64,000 nucleotides of DNA from positions 8,246,001 through 8,310,000 of the forward strand of contig NC_133302.1 in NCBI RefSeq assembly GCF_005239225.2. Direction: 5' to 3'. Source of the stretch: Populus alba (lineage: Eukaryota > Streptophyta > Magnoliopsida > Malpighiales > Salicaceae). Position 1 is the first letter of the stretch; every line of letters starts with the position of its first letter. The position numbers and the translations under genes are program-made. The notes below the pieces were generated by a model that was not told the origin of the DNA, searched no databases, and worked only from the letters and a program-made list of their open reading frames with translations. Shown here piece after piece: positions 11,460 to 23,700 of this stretch.

Positions 11460-13160
11460 TTAATTATTTTTACCATTATTACCACCTTAATCAATACTAC
11501 CACCATCACCACCGCATTATTGCAAAAATGTAAAAGAGTTCATGAATTTACTATTGATGAAATCATTGTGAATTCACATTGTGATATTCTTTTTTTTTTT
11601 GTCCTCTTTTTTCATTAATTCTTTTTATTTTGTTCTTTAACATTGTATTTATTAGGAGTTCGTCTTTATCATTTATTCCTTCTTGCTTTTTGTAGGGCTA
11701 TCATAATCCTAAAAAAAGTTCTATAGATGATTTTTTTTTAATTTTATGAAAATCTATTTGATTTATTATTTACATGATATTAAAATGTAGGGGACCAAAA
11801 TTCAAGAAGAAAAAAAAAAATGGCTGCCTATTATATAAAAAAATAAAAATAAAATTGGTCCACTTTTTTTGTTAAGTTTAGCCTTGGAAATTTTTTAAGT
11901 TCCTTTTTAGTCCCTTTAGTTTAGAGATCAAATGTTTTAGCCAAGACTTTATCATGTTCACATCTTTGCCCTAGTTTGAGAGAGAAAAGAGAGTCCCTAG
12001 AAAATAGTGAAGAAGAGAGAAAGTTGTTAGCTAGCCTTTTTTAGCCATGAAAAAAATCATTTGTAGTATCAATGAGTTCATTTCAAGGAGAAGTTAGCTC
12101 AAGAAGTTTTTGAATTCAGGTTGATTTTGCGTTTTGGGATCAATGTTTTTCAAAATCAAGACCGCAAATGGGTTTTTAAAAGGCCTCTTGAGTTTTCATT
12201 AGGTGTTTTCTAAGAAAAAAAGTTGTTGGAAAATAGGTTTTTTTATCCAATAAGTTGATAGCTTGACTTTATGGCCACCTATAGTGGCTAGAAATGAACC
12301 AGAAACAATGTATCATTTATCGTAATAGATCATGCAACATTTTATTCTTAAAAAAAAAAAATAGGTAGATGATTTGTCATCCGTCTAATATGGAAAAGAA
12401 AAAGGAAAACCCAGACTCATGGTCCTGAGCTACTATGGTCATACACTTTGGCTTATTTTTAAATGTCAGATTATTGGGCTACCCAAGTTAGTGTGCCTAG
12501 CTTGGATTTTTTCTCCTTTTCTAAAAAATTCATATGTTATTGTTTAAAAAATTATTAATTGAAAATATATTCGATATATTATTTTTATTATATTTCTAAA
12601 CTAATTATTATATATATATATACATTATTTCATTTAATACCGTTCAATTTGTACTTTTGTTTCGAATGAGATCGTAAAAAAAAAATTTTTTTTTTAGATT
12701 ATAGAGCATTCTTTTTGTGCAACTCATCATTATTAGTATTTTTTTATTCAGTTTTTTATTTTAAAATTCAATTTTTTTTGTCAAAATAAAAAATAAATTT
12801 CAAGAAAAAGGTTATTAAAGTTAGTTAAGTCCATTATTCAGGTTGTGAGTTTGACAAGTTAACTTAAATTGGCCTCCTTGCCCAAAAGCAAAATTTAAAA
12901 ACTATGAAAAATAATTTAAATTTGAGAAAAATATTGAAATCAGAGTAAAAGCGTGATTTTATTAATTTATCTTTTTTACGATTGATTTCAAGTAAAAAAG
13001 ATTGTTATTAGGGGGCATTGGATTATGAAACTCAAACACAATAAAAGAAAAATCGAACCAAAATCATGACAAAAACACCATTTTTTTTATGAGTCTTATG
13101 ATCATAACACAAATCTAAATAGATATACAAGCTTTTAAAAAGCACATTAATGTAAACCAA
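11460..13160. other. Gene-free AT-rich spacer between duplicated blocks
   Basis: No ORF with coding character and no recognisable transposon domain was found. About 11470-11520 is a short CACCAC/ACCATT-rich run. The rest is AT-rich. Confidence 0.5.
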
Positions 13161-13755
13161 AAAACAAATGGTGAGAAACTATACTTGTTTACCTAAAAAA
13201 AGAAAAGAAAAGAAATACTCTAATTAATTGTAATAAAAATTTTCTTCTTCAATTACCCGATAATATCTATAACAATCAATGCACAATACCTAAAATAAAA
13301 TTATTCTCGTTTTGGTTTCAATGGAGTTAAACATTTTCATCAACATGTGAGCATCTCAACTCCAAAATCAATTTGGTAAAGAACAAATACAATTTTAGTA
13401 TTATGTATCCGATCGTATCTAATACAAGTGCAAAAGGTATGCTAGAATCCACAAACTAGATTATGTATATACATAAATATCTATAATACTTCATTATTAT
13501 GCATCTTTTGAGACATTGACATTAATAACACTTTTTGTACTCGTAGAAAAAGCTAGATTTTTTTAGATTTTTGAATCTTAAAATATTTATAACAAAAGAA
13601 AAAATTGAAGTTAGTCCTTTTCATCTCTTTTTACCTTGTATTGCCAGTTGGAAGCTAAATAACAAACTACAAATATAACTACTAGTTACTCCTTATTCAA
13701 TCACAAAAACTCCTTGTTGAATTTCAAAATGAGGGGGCTTTCATCTTTTTAAGCC

Positions 13756-13762
13756 TATATAA
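13756..13762 (+). promoter_or_regulatory. Probable TATA box of response regulator copy 2
   Basis: TATATAA is in the same position relative to the putative leader exon (donor at 13829) as in copy 1. Both flanks are conserved. Confidence 0.45.
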
Positions 13763-14553
13763 TTCTAGTTATGAAAGCAAGAAGTGCAATAGAAGAAATT
13801 AATCCTCCTTGGATTCTTTTTTTCTAAGGTAATTTTGTTATCTGTGTATTACCATATGTTTATTCTTTGATTTTTTTTAATCCTTTTAGAAATACTAGAT
13901 GTTTACTTATAATTTGTACTATTAGTGATCATTCATGTTAAATGTGTTAAAATTGTTATATTTAATATTGCTTGTTTTAGAAGTGCTTTTACTTGTATAT
14001 GAATTAGTTATCATCGAGTGTGATGCAAGTGAGATCAGTTAGGAGGTTGAATAGATTTTATGTAGGTAACTTGAATGTCCTTAATGTAAAAAAAAGGAAT
14101 TAATGTTGCATTTGAGGGATCTTATTATTGTGTTAATGCTTTTATTATTGTTGTTGATTTTTTTTGTTAATTTTTTATATAATATACAAAAAATAAAAGA
14201 AAATGTATGAGGTGTGAGTTTTATTTTCTAGGTTTATGATCTCATTTTGAATATTAGCATATGGTGAATAATATATTTGTTCTCATTAAAACCAGCTTAG
14301 GCTTTATTAAAATATTGAATATTGTATATATTTTTATTTAATTTGTAGAGAAAATTATATTCTATAGGTTAAAATTAACTTGTAAATTCGTCATTATTAT
14401 ATGTTTTAGAATATTAAATCTTATAAATAATTTTTCTCTATGAATCGTTTTTCCTTATGTCACAAACTTAGATATTATGACCAAAATCGTTATAAATAAA
14501 TTTTTAAAATACATAGAAAACTATATTCTTTATTCATTATGGCATATCATAGA

Positions 14554-14558
<5 letters not shown>

Positions 14559-14600
<42 letters not shown>
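14559..14600. repeat. (TA)n microsatellite
   Basis: This TA dinucleotide run is equivalent to the one at 6491-6529 in the first copy. Confidence 0.9.
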
Positions 14601-14603
<3 letters not shown>

Positions 14604-14845
14604 TTGCTTGAAAAGGAATAAAATATAATCTTATACTTTTCTATGTTTTTTTTTTTTTGGATTTTTCAACAATAGCTCCAATATATGTAGATTTTTATTT
14701 TTTTCAACAAATAAATAGTCTAAGATAGAAATGGTACAGTAGAAGACGTTGGATATTTCAATGATGAAATTGAAGATTACGAGTAAAAAACATTAGGTTA
14801 CTTATGTGTAGCAAAGATACCATTTTTTTTATAGTTTTGTATTTG

Positions 14846-15070
14846 AAGCATGGTTATAAAACATTGCTCGAATCATGAATTGAGCAAGTCAATTAACGAT
14901 TCAACCCAAGTTGATCTCAATCAATTCAAAATGATGTCATTTAGAAAACAATTGAAACAACGTCATTTTAAAAGTATTATAAAAGTCAATATAGGTTGCA
15001 AGTTGACCTTGTTTGACAAGGTTAACTCCCATCCAGTTCGATAAGAAATCCAGTCTAGCCTAGGTCACAA
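14846..15070. repeat. Dispersed MITE-like repeat upstream of response regulator copy 2
   Basis: This is the duplicate of the 6779-7015 element ('gcatggttataaaac' start; 'aatgatgtcatttagaaaac' core). Confidence 0.5.
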
Positions 15071-15282
15071 ATCAAGGAATCACTATGTTGATTAGCTAAA
15101 TTTATTTACTCTTATGTATTGCTTTTAGCTAGCTTTCATTTTTGTTTTGCTTATTATTGTTTACTATGAATTTCTGATACATCAATAATTTTTTTCATTT
15201 ATCCATAAAGAAGAAAAACATGAAAATGGTTTTTGAATCAGGAACGTGTAGCTTGCAAAGTTCAATAATAAGGAACAAAGTA

Positions 15283-16455
15283 ATGGCTGGTGGAGAAAAG
15301 AACAATAATGAAGGCAAAAACAATTTCACTGTGCTTGTTGTCGATGATGATATTATCGTTCGAATGGTCCATAAGATGCTTGTGACAAGTCTTGGGCTAA
15401 AAGTTCAAGAAGCCAAAAATGGAAAAGAAGCTGTTGATCTTCATATCAATGGTGCTTCCTTTGATCTTATTTTAATGGACATGGAAATGCCCATCTTGAA
15501 TGGTCCCACGGTATGTTCTTGTGAAATTGAACTTAATTCAATTTAAGAATGAAAAATTGTTTATAAACTATAAAATATATGTTTCCATCAAAAGAATAAC
15601 AATTATAGCAATTGTATAATAATGTTATTTATTAAGTCTCAATTCATTATTTGCATTGTGTTTTCATCAATCAAACCCTATTGTTATTATTTTGGTTAAT
15701 TTACTATAGAAAATATTACCATGAACATTCTATAGTTTAATCATTTTGACACTTCTCATTTGTGCTTTATAAAATTACAGTTTATATCCTTGGTGTGTGT
15801 ATAAAAAACTAAACTATACAATAGTCTAGGATATAAATTGTTATGTACGTAACAAGATTTAGGATGTAAACTATAATTTTAAAAAACATGGATGGTAAGT
15901 ATAAAAACGACTAAACTATAGAATGATAAGGGTAATTTCTCATTTATTATATTTATAAATACATATTCAATTTTAGAAAATTAAATACAATTTAATTATT
16001 AAAATCAAAATGGATTTTTCAATGAGAAAAGTGGGGTTGGTGACAATAATTCAAGTAGTGAAAATATATGTTTTTAATTTTAATAGTTGGTGATTACTTG
16101 ACCAAATTGAAAATGAACAGTCATTTTTTATGAATTAAAAAAATGTAGATGGGGAGTTTTTAATTCAATTTATTTTGATTATTCATATAAGTAAACTCAA
16201 TTACAATTATATTATATTATGTATTCTTTTGTTTATTTATTTAGTGCTTGTGTAATGATACACAAACCATATGTATAATAGGCGACAAGGGAGCTTCGAG
16301 CAATGGGTGTGAAGAGCACCATTGTTGGTGTCACATCTTGTACTTTTGAGTCTGTGCACAAAGATTTCATAGAAGCAGGCCTGAACCACTGTGTTGCAAA
16401 ACCATTGACTATAGCCAAGATTGCCTCTTTCCTTCCGAGATCCAATAACAACTAA
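15283..16455 (+). CDS. Type-C two-component response regulator, copy 2 (ARR22/24-like)
   Basis: Exons 15283-15510 and 16282-16455 give 133 residues, a receiver domain only. All phosphorelay residues are kept: the VLVVDDD triad, Asp in LILMDMEMP, Thr in VGVTS and Lys in HCVAKP. It differs from copy 1 by conservative changes around the triad (Thr-Val to Ile-Ile) and by several changes in exon 2, including His to Cys and Ser to Phe just after VGVTS. A TAA stop trims the C-terminus by six residues. In exon 2 I count nine replacement and six silent codon differences, which looks like relaxed or diversifying evolution. The promoter, leader-exon donor and intron position match copy 1. Both copies appear intact; whether copy 2 is expressed cannot be read from sequence. 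Confidence 0.85.
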
Positions 16456-16698
16456 TCCATCAATCTTGTGTAGACAAGACCTAGTTAAGCAATGAGAGGT
16501 TACCTAGGCAGCATGATTAGTTGTGAGGTCTTGGTGTAGTGAAACTTTGTTTGAAACTTTTCTATCATTAGGCATATAGAGAAGTATGAACTCTACATAA
16601 AAATAAAGTTTTGTAATAGCCATCTATTTATGAAAGAAAATAGTGATATATGAAAGTTTTCCTATTTGCAAATCACATAAATTTAAAATAGAAAAACA

Positions 16699-16918
16699 TG
16701 TTAGAGAATAATATAAAATTATTATCGGAGCCCGTCTAATATCTTAAACTTTGGGTTAAGATAATTCTTTAATATGATATTAGAATTTTAATGACTAAAC
16801 AGTCCTGGGTTTGAATCTTACCCCTTTCATTCTAATTAATAAAAAAAATTAAGCATAATATGATGATAGACTTGTACAAGTTTAAAATCCAAAAGATTTT
16901 TACTTCTCACACCCAACA
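16699..16918 (+). mobile_element. TRIM-like retroelement fragment downstream of response regulator copy 2
   Basis: This is the duplicate of the 8657-8845 fragment with the same TGTTAGAGAATAATATAAA start. The second terminal repeat is absent here too. An extra 'cattctaattaataaaaaaa' piece is present relative to copy 1. Confidence 0.6.
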
Positions 16919-18959
16919 TACTTTAATTATTCAACAAACAAACATTTTCTATTTGCAAAGTCATGTATGCAATGCAATATACTTGTGAGAAGGCTTGTAA
17001 ATAACAATAAAAAAAAGTTAAGTAATTGAAGATTCAATTTTTTTTCCTTAATTTATATATCTTTTTAATTGTTATAAGTTAAAATTACACATCATTAATG
17101 ATTTATTTAAATCTTTGGAAGTTTGGTCGAAAACAAAACATGTATTATGTTATTAATAGGCACATATAAATTAGTTTTAGAAAAATATGAAGAAATTTTG
17201 TATAATATCTTTTGTTACAAGTTAATATTTTTTTATTTGACATGATACGATAAATAATATTTTTGTAGCATAAATAAATTAGATGAAGGTGATGAAAATG
17301 AGAGATTCAAATGAATGATCATATAATTTGAATTTAATGGATACTAAATCTAAATGAGTGGTTTTTTTTTTTTTTTAAAAAAATAATAATTAGTTGATGC
17401 ATAATAGATAAAATATAGATGTTATTAAAACCCAACTCCAATTTAACCCAATACATACACACACACTAGAAAAAACTTAGTTATTTTTTTGCTATGTCTC
17501 TTTTCTTTTGGGAATTACCTCTTTTTTTTCTAGGAATTACCGTTTATATTTTGGATCAAAATAAGTTTTAAAATTATAATCAACAAAGTTTGGATTATTT
17601 ATAGAATTTATCCCATCTAATATCTTATCTCTTCTTGTTTTATACCTGTTTTTCATTAAAATTATTAAAAAAATTGCTTCAAATTAATTTTTTAGTATTT
17701 TTGAATCATTTTGATGTACTGGGGTAAAAAATAAAGGTATATTATTTTGATATTTTTCCAAACGAAAAGTACTTTTAAAGGTCAGTATTACCACGCTCTA
17801 AAACACCTTTTAAATTGAGTAAAAATCTCTACAACTTGTAAAAGTAGTAATCTTAATGCTCAAAAGATGAAACCTTTCTTCAATTCTCATCATACTAAGC
17901 CATAATTCCTTTGAAAGCAAAATCTCTCCTGTTCATTTCACATTTGCTTCTTTCAAGCTAAAAAAAAATAGAGAGAGAGGAGTTACAAAAACAACCTAGA
18001 ACATTTTAAAACAAATTAAATTTATTATTGATTTAGTCTTGTTGAGTGTTTAAGAAACCTTGCAGTAGACTTGCAAAAAACAAAGTTAAGGACCAAATAT
18101 GACTGAATCTATGGTACCATGCTCAAGTTCTATAAGAGCAGCACTTGTCATATATATTTCACCACTTGATTCATTGTAATACACATGAATCCTCTCCAAT
18201 TAAAGATTTGAATCTCAATTGTATTTCCATGTAATATTAATCTCATGTTTATCATAAATCACTGTCATAATCTGTACTTTTTAGGGTTTATAAGATGAGT
18301 TTTTAGTGGGATCCAAAGGAGAGAGGCAATTGAGGAGGAAGGAATAGATTAGAGGATATATTATTTTTTGTGGATTTCCAAACAAACAAGAGAGAAGAGT
18401 GCCTAGTAAGCTTTAACGAGCTCGTTTAATTGAGCAAGAGAGCGAAGATCCCTTTGGTCTTTATGATCGCCAGTCCATGTTTCTGAAATGCAGCAAGTTT
18501 TCTCAATTTCTATCATCAATTATGTAAAGTTACTAATCTATCACTAATTTTGATTGTGCTTAAAAACAAACAAGAAAAATTAAAGAGAAATGTTTTATTT
18601 AACTTGAAGTTATTTGTGATATATTAACCAAATGTTTTCACTTAGTTTATCGTGGATTGCTTTAGTAAAATTAGGTCTTGTTTATTTATTTTTTGCATGG
18701 TAATAATATTCTTTTACCTTCAAAGTCAACAAAATTTAGAGCTATTGACCAAAGTGTTTTTACTTTTTATAAATTTTTAAATAGTAAAAATACTTCTTTA
18801 CCTCGACGTCAAAAACATTTTAGGCTATTAGATAATGGTTTTTTTTTCCCATTATTTATGTATAGTAAAAGTGCATTTTTTTGGCCTAAGATAAAACAAA
18901 AAATCATGTTTGCATTAGGGGGTATTTTTGTACTTTTACACAAGTTTTTTTTTTTTTTA

Positions 18960-20335
18960 TAATCACTAGGGTTATAGGGGCTGTTATGGTACTTTTCATG
19001 TTGAATTTTTAATTTTTTAATTAGAAATGTTATTGGCGGATGCTCAGTATGCTCTAGCGAGTGTGGCATCCGCACCATTCCGACAACATGTGCAATGCCA
19101 CTCAATGTCCAAACTTGGCTTTCCGCCGTCTATTTGAATACACCATTGTGTCTTCTTTAACATGGTTTGGCATGTGATGATGTGTGGTGGTCGAACTGTC
19201 ACTAACGATCGTTTCTTTTTCCCCCTTCTTTTCTCTCTTTTGCAAAGTAAAGTGCACCATTGTTTTTTTTTTTTTTTCAATTTTAGTCCTTATTTTTTTT
19301 AATTTCTTATTTCTTCTAGAGATGTTTTTTTTTTCTCAATTTAGTCATTCAATTATAATTTATCATATGTTTTGTTTTTCATTTTGGTCTTTATTCTTTT
19401 AATTATTAATTTTTTCCTTGGTCTTTTTGTTAAAAGTTTTCTTGGCTTTCAATCAAAGTTTTTGTTACTTTATTTTTTTAATTTGACCATCATTATTTTG
19501 ATTTGTTTTTTTTTTTTGTTAAAATGATTTTTCAATTTAATTTAACCCTCCAATTGAAGTTTTTTATTTTCCATCAAATTATTTTTTATTTTATTTTATT
19601 TCCACCCTCATTTTTTAGGTCCTTTTGTGTAATTAGTTTTGTTTTTTCTTGGTTTCATCCTTTGACATTTCATCTGTTAAGGATTCTAATTTGTATGATC
19701 TTATTGTTATGCATTAGTTTTCTTCTTTAAAATATTAGTTTTGTGATTTTCTTCAATTTTTTATATGTTTTTATTTCGATCTCATGACTTAGATCATAGG
19801 TTTGCATGGTTTTTTTAGAATATAAGCTTTTTTAAAATTATTTTGTTTGTGTTTGATTTTTCAAGATATTATTTCAAATCATCTATATTTTTTTGTTTTA
19901 TATAAATAAACTTTATTTTTTAAATAATATTTTTAAAGTTTTCGGCCTTGCATAATACTTTTTAGGTTTTGGATTCATTCAACCAGTTTCATTTGTATTT
20001 ATCTTTGAGGTCACAAGTTTCTTCAGATTTATTTTTTATTAATTTAAATAAACAATTTTAGTTAATGTATCTAAGTGAATGTCTCATTTTTTTGTGATTG
20101 AATATCTTAATCGATTTCATCTCTCAATTCTTTTTTATTTTTCTTTTGGTTATTGTTAACGACTATTTAAATAAATAGATGATTATTAATTTATTTAATT
20201 AGATTACTGCATAGATTTTTTTATTTACACTCTGAATTTTTTTATGTAAAAAAAAAATACATTGAAATAGCCTACATACCTGATATTTCTTGAAAAAAAA
20301 ATTATAACCCGCAGTGGAGCGCGGCTTAGATAGCG
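18960..20335. mobile_element. T-rich transposon remnant, hairpin-headed (class uncertain)
   Basis: A GC-rich head contains an inverted repeat (GCGGATGC at 19036-19043 and GCATCCGC at 19066-19073). About 1 kb of T-rich DNA follows, with 'tttcatcctttgacatt' words, and the segment ends in a GC-rich 'aacccgcagtggagcgcgg' tail near 20306-20325. This head/T-rich body/GC-rich tail layout resembles the segments at 32930-34190 and 36841-39062. No protein domain is present, and Helitron origin is only a possibility. Confidence 0.4.
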
Positions 20336-20678
20336 AGCTATATGTAAAGGTATTTGTTTGTTTTTTTAATTTAAAAAATAAATTAATCCATGATATAAAT
20401 TATAGTTTTCAAAAAAATAAAAACAAATTAAAAAAATATTAATATCTAAATTTTTATCCAATGAATATAAAGAAACTATGTCCGTGTATACTATTTGACA
20501 TCCCTAGTGTTCAACTAATTGAACTATAAGCCCTTGAGGATCTCTATAGAATGATTTCTGAGGGAGTATATTGAATAAATTGTACAAAAGGAGCTAAATT
20601 AAGAAAAACAATGAAAATGTAGATGACTCCTTCGAGTTAAAGTATTGGAAATGCGCCTATAATTTATGTTACCGTTAA

Positions 20679-20696
20679 CACGTGACATATCACGTG
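20679..20696 (+). promoter_or_regulatory. Paired G-boxes (CACGTG) upstream of PTAC3
   Basis: Two CACGTGAC elements start at 20679 and 20691, 12 bp apart, 75-92 bp before the ATG at 20771. G-boxes bind bZIP and bHLH factors such as HY5 and PIFs, fitting light-regulated control of a plastid gene. Function is inferred from motif and position. Confidence 0.6.
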
Positions 20697-20770
20697 ACCA
20701 TCTTCTCCCTCCTTATCACCTTTGGCTACCAGCAAACTCTCTCTTAAACCCCTCTTATCCAAAAAAAAAT

Positions 20771-23700
20771 ATGTTTCTCCTCTCTCTCCAAACTCCACTT
20801 CCTTTCAAACCCCGCCACTCCCTCCCCTCCAAAAACGGCTTCGTTTACGCCTCCACCTCAGTAACTGCGCCGAAAAAATCCAGGCGAAAGAAACCACCAA
20901 AACAAAAAAACGACAATGGCTCACCGCACTCCGTCGTCGTTTCCGCAGAGGAGAAAAACCTCCGGTTCGCATTCATGGAAGAGCTCATGCACCGCGCGAG
21001 AAATCGCGACTCGAACGGCGTGTCGGATGTCATTTATGATATGATCGCTGCTGGTCTCTCCCCTGGACCCCGCTCCTTTCACGGGCTCATTGTTGCTCAT
21101 ACTCTCAATGGTGATCATGAAGGCGCGGTACACGCTACCACCTCCCTCTCAAAAGTCAATTTTGCCTTCTTTTAACTTGAATCTTGAATATTTAGGTTTT
21201 GATTTTGAAGTGAAAAAATTTTATTAATTAATTTTGTAAATTAGATGCAATCGTTACGAAGAGAATTGAGCGCAGGACATCGGCCGCTGCACGAAACATG
21301 TATAGCGTTAATCCGGTTGTTTGGATCAAAAGGATTTGGTACTAGAGGGTTAGAATTACTAGCGGCAATGGAGAAATTAAATTATGATATTCGGCGCGCT
21401 TGGATACTTCTTGTTGGTAAAATTTGATGATGTAATTTATAGAATTGGGATGAGTTGTGCTTATAATTTTGTTTGTTTGTTTAGTTATTGTTTTTGTGTG
21501 TGGTTAGAGGAGCTTGTGAAGGGAAGATTTATGGAGGACGCCAATAGAGTGTTTTTGAAGGGAGCAAATGGCGGATTGAGAGCTACGGATGAGCTTTATG
21601 ATTTGATGATTGAGGAGGATTGTAAAGTTGGGGATCATTCTAATGCTTTGGATATTGCTTATGCGATGGAGGAAGCGGGGAGGATGGCAACAACTTTTCA
21701 TTTTAATTGTCTTCTTAGTGTGCAGGTGAGTCGTGTTAATTTTGGTATGTGATGGTTCCACGTTTTTTAATTGGTTTTTGGTTGTTGAATGGAATTGGCT
21801 TTTGAAAGTTTAGCTGGTTTGTAACATTTCTGTAGTTGTTTGAAACGATACTTTGGTTATAGTATGTGTTTATGAGATTTAAACAATGTTGTATCAACAG
21901 TTGCATGTTGGATGGATGCTTTAAAGTGTTTTCTTCTCTCTTTTTTTAGGTTATTGCAGAATACGTGCTATCATGCAGAGTCGGTTTTCTAGAAATTTCT
22001 GTCCCATACTGATATTTGTTATTTCTTTTTATATAGGCTACTTGTGGAATACCTGAAATATCTTTTGCAACATTTGAGAACATGGAGTACGGAGAAGGTT
22101 TGCTTTCTTTACTTTGTGGATTGACATTTTGGATTTTAATTGTTTCTTGTTTAATTTATTGAAGCTGCTCATGTTATATAAAGCATTATGTTTCAGTCAG
22201 AGATTGATCGCATGTTGCATTGATCTTGTAGCAGTGTAATTTTGTTACATCTGTAGAGAAGAGTGATCTTTTTTGAAGAAATCCCCAGGCATATGATTAC
22301 TGCAATTGCTTTGCTAACTGGCCACCATTTTGGACCTAGACTATGTTGAGGTTTCAGAATATGAATAATTTGGTTTCAGTTATTTTCATTTTTTATCAAG
22401 TTTACCTTTTTTCGATCAATAATCAAAATTGTTTGTTTGTTATATTTACTTGAAATCAGTATTCAATTGAGGTACTATTGTTTGTAGTTTACCAAGCCTT
22501 GAGACAAATTTTAGTTTTATTTTTGTTCTAGCTGTACTGACTTCTTTAGGTTTGGATTTGATTTTTCAACAATGCTCATAAGTGTCTTTGATCAGACTAT
22601 ATGAAACCCGATACCGAGTCGTATAATTGGGTGATTCAAGCATATACCAGGGCTGAATCCTATGACAGGTAAATTCTATTTCAAATCAAATGCACTAGCC
22701 ATGCTCCTTTATTAGAAACTGTCCTTTTTCCTAAACTTGCACTCCTGTTCAATAAAAGTGTTTGGTTAGCTTTTGTAAAAATTCTAGGTTGGTGTTCTGT
22801 AAGGGCCACATCACTCTTTGCTTTTCGGAATATGCTCTCCTTGTCGATGGGCAATCTCCAACTGAATATTTCTTGCCTAATAGAGTTCTAGTCAGCTAGC
22901 ATACTAAAGTTCTCCATGCATTATGCTTAGTTTCTTCCGAGAATCGTTTGCTTAGTTTGTGCTTGGAAATTTTGAAGATGTAGTCTGAAATTGAAAACTT
23001 ATACTATTCCAAACTTGTATGTAATTTGTTATGATTTGTATTAATATACCCGCTGATTCTTAACAAGGAAGCATACTAAAGACCCCATGCATTATGTGTA
23101 ATTTCTTCAAAGAATTTTTTGCTTAGTTTATGCTAGAAAAGCTAGATTATTTCTAACTTGTTTGTAATTAATTATGTTTTATTTAGTATCCCTATTTTTC
23201 ATGTTGGGATTTTGACATGAAACACAGGGTGCAAGATGTTGCTGAATTGCTTGGCATGATGGTTGAAGACCACAAGCGTATACAACCTAATGTGAAAACT
23301 TATGCGTAAGTTGCAATTTTTCATGACAGAGTGAATACTTAAAGAAAACTTGTCCTAGTTCATCACGTTTCTTTTGATTGTTTTATGCTTATCACTGAAT
23401 TATTTGGTACAACTGATGATCAATTCAGTGTAATTTACTGTTCATGATAAGTTTTCATATTACACATAAGTATTGTTGTCTAAGACATCCAATTGTAAGT
23501 GTTCATATTACACATAAGTATTGTTGGTTCTTATTGTTAGCTGCATGGTAATATTTGGGTGTTTTGAGTGGTGTCTTGCTGAAATGCAGCAGTTACAAAT
23601 AGTTTTTGACTTAATGTTAAGGTGTTTACAATTTTCCTTTTCTGGGTTTCTAATGGTGAGATAAGGTGTTTGATTTTGTCAGGTGGCCATTTATTTTTTC

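Larger units (their letters stand above)
13160..18402. repeat. Segmental tandem duplication, copy 2
   Basis: This block is collinear with 4860-10530 and includes the second response regulator, its promoter, the TRIM-like fragment and the AT-rich repeat. Edges are approximate. It ends near the 'aacaagagagaagagtg' word at about 18400. It is shorter than copy 1 because of deletions in the tail and in the leader-intron microsatellite. Confidence 0.85.

Noticed and set aside
18678..19730. Several Phe-rich ORFs on both strands
   Set aside because: The T-rich transposon remnant generates long open frames without coding bias.
20666..20770. In-frame upstream ATG extending PTAC3 by 35 residues
   Set aside because: It would place both G-boxes inside the coding region and bury the transit peptide. 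The ATG at 20771 fits better.
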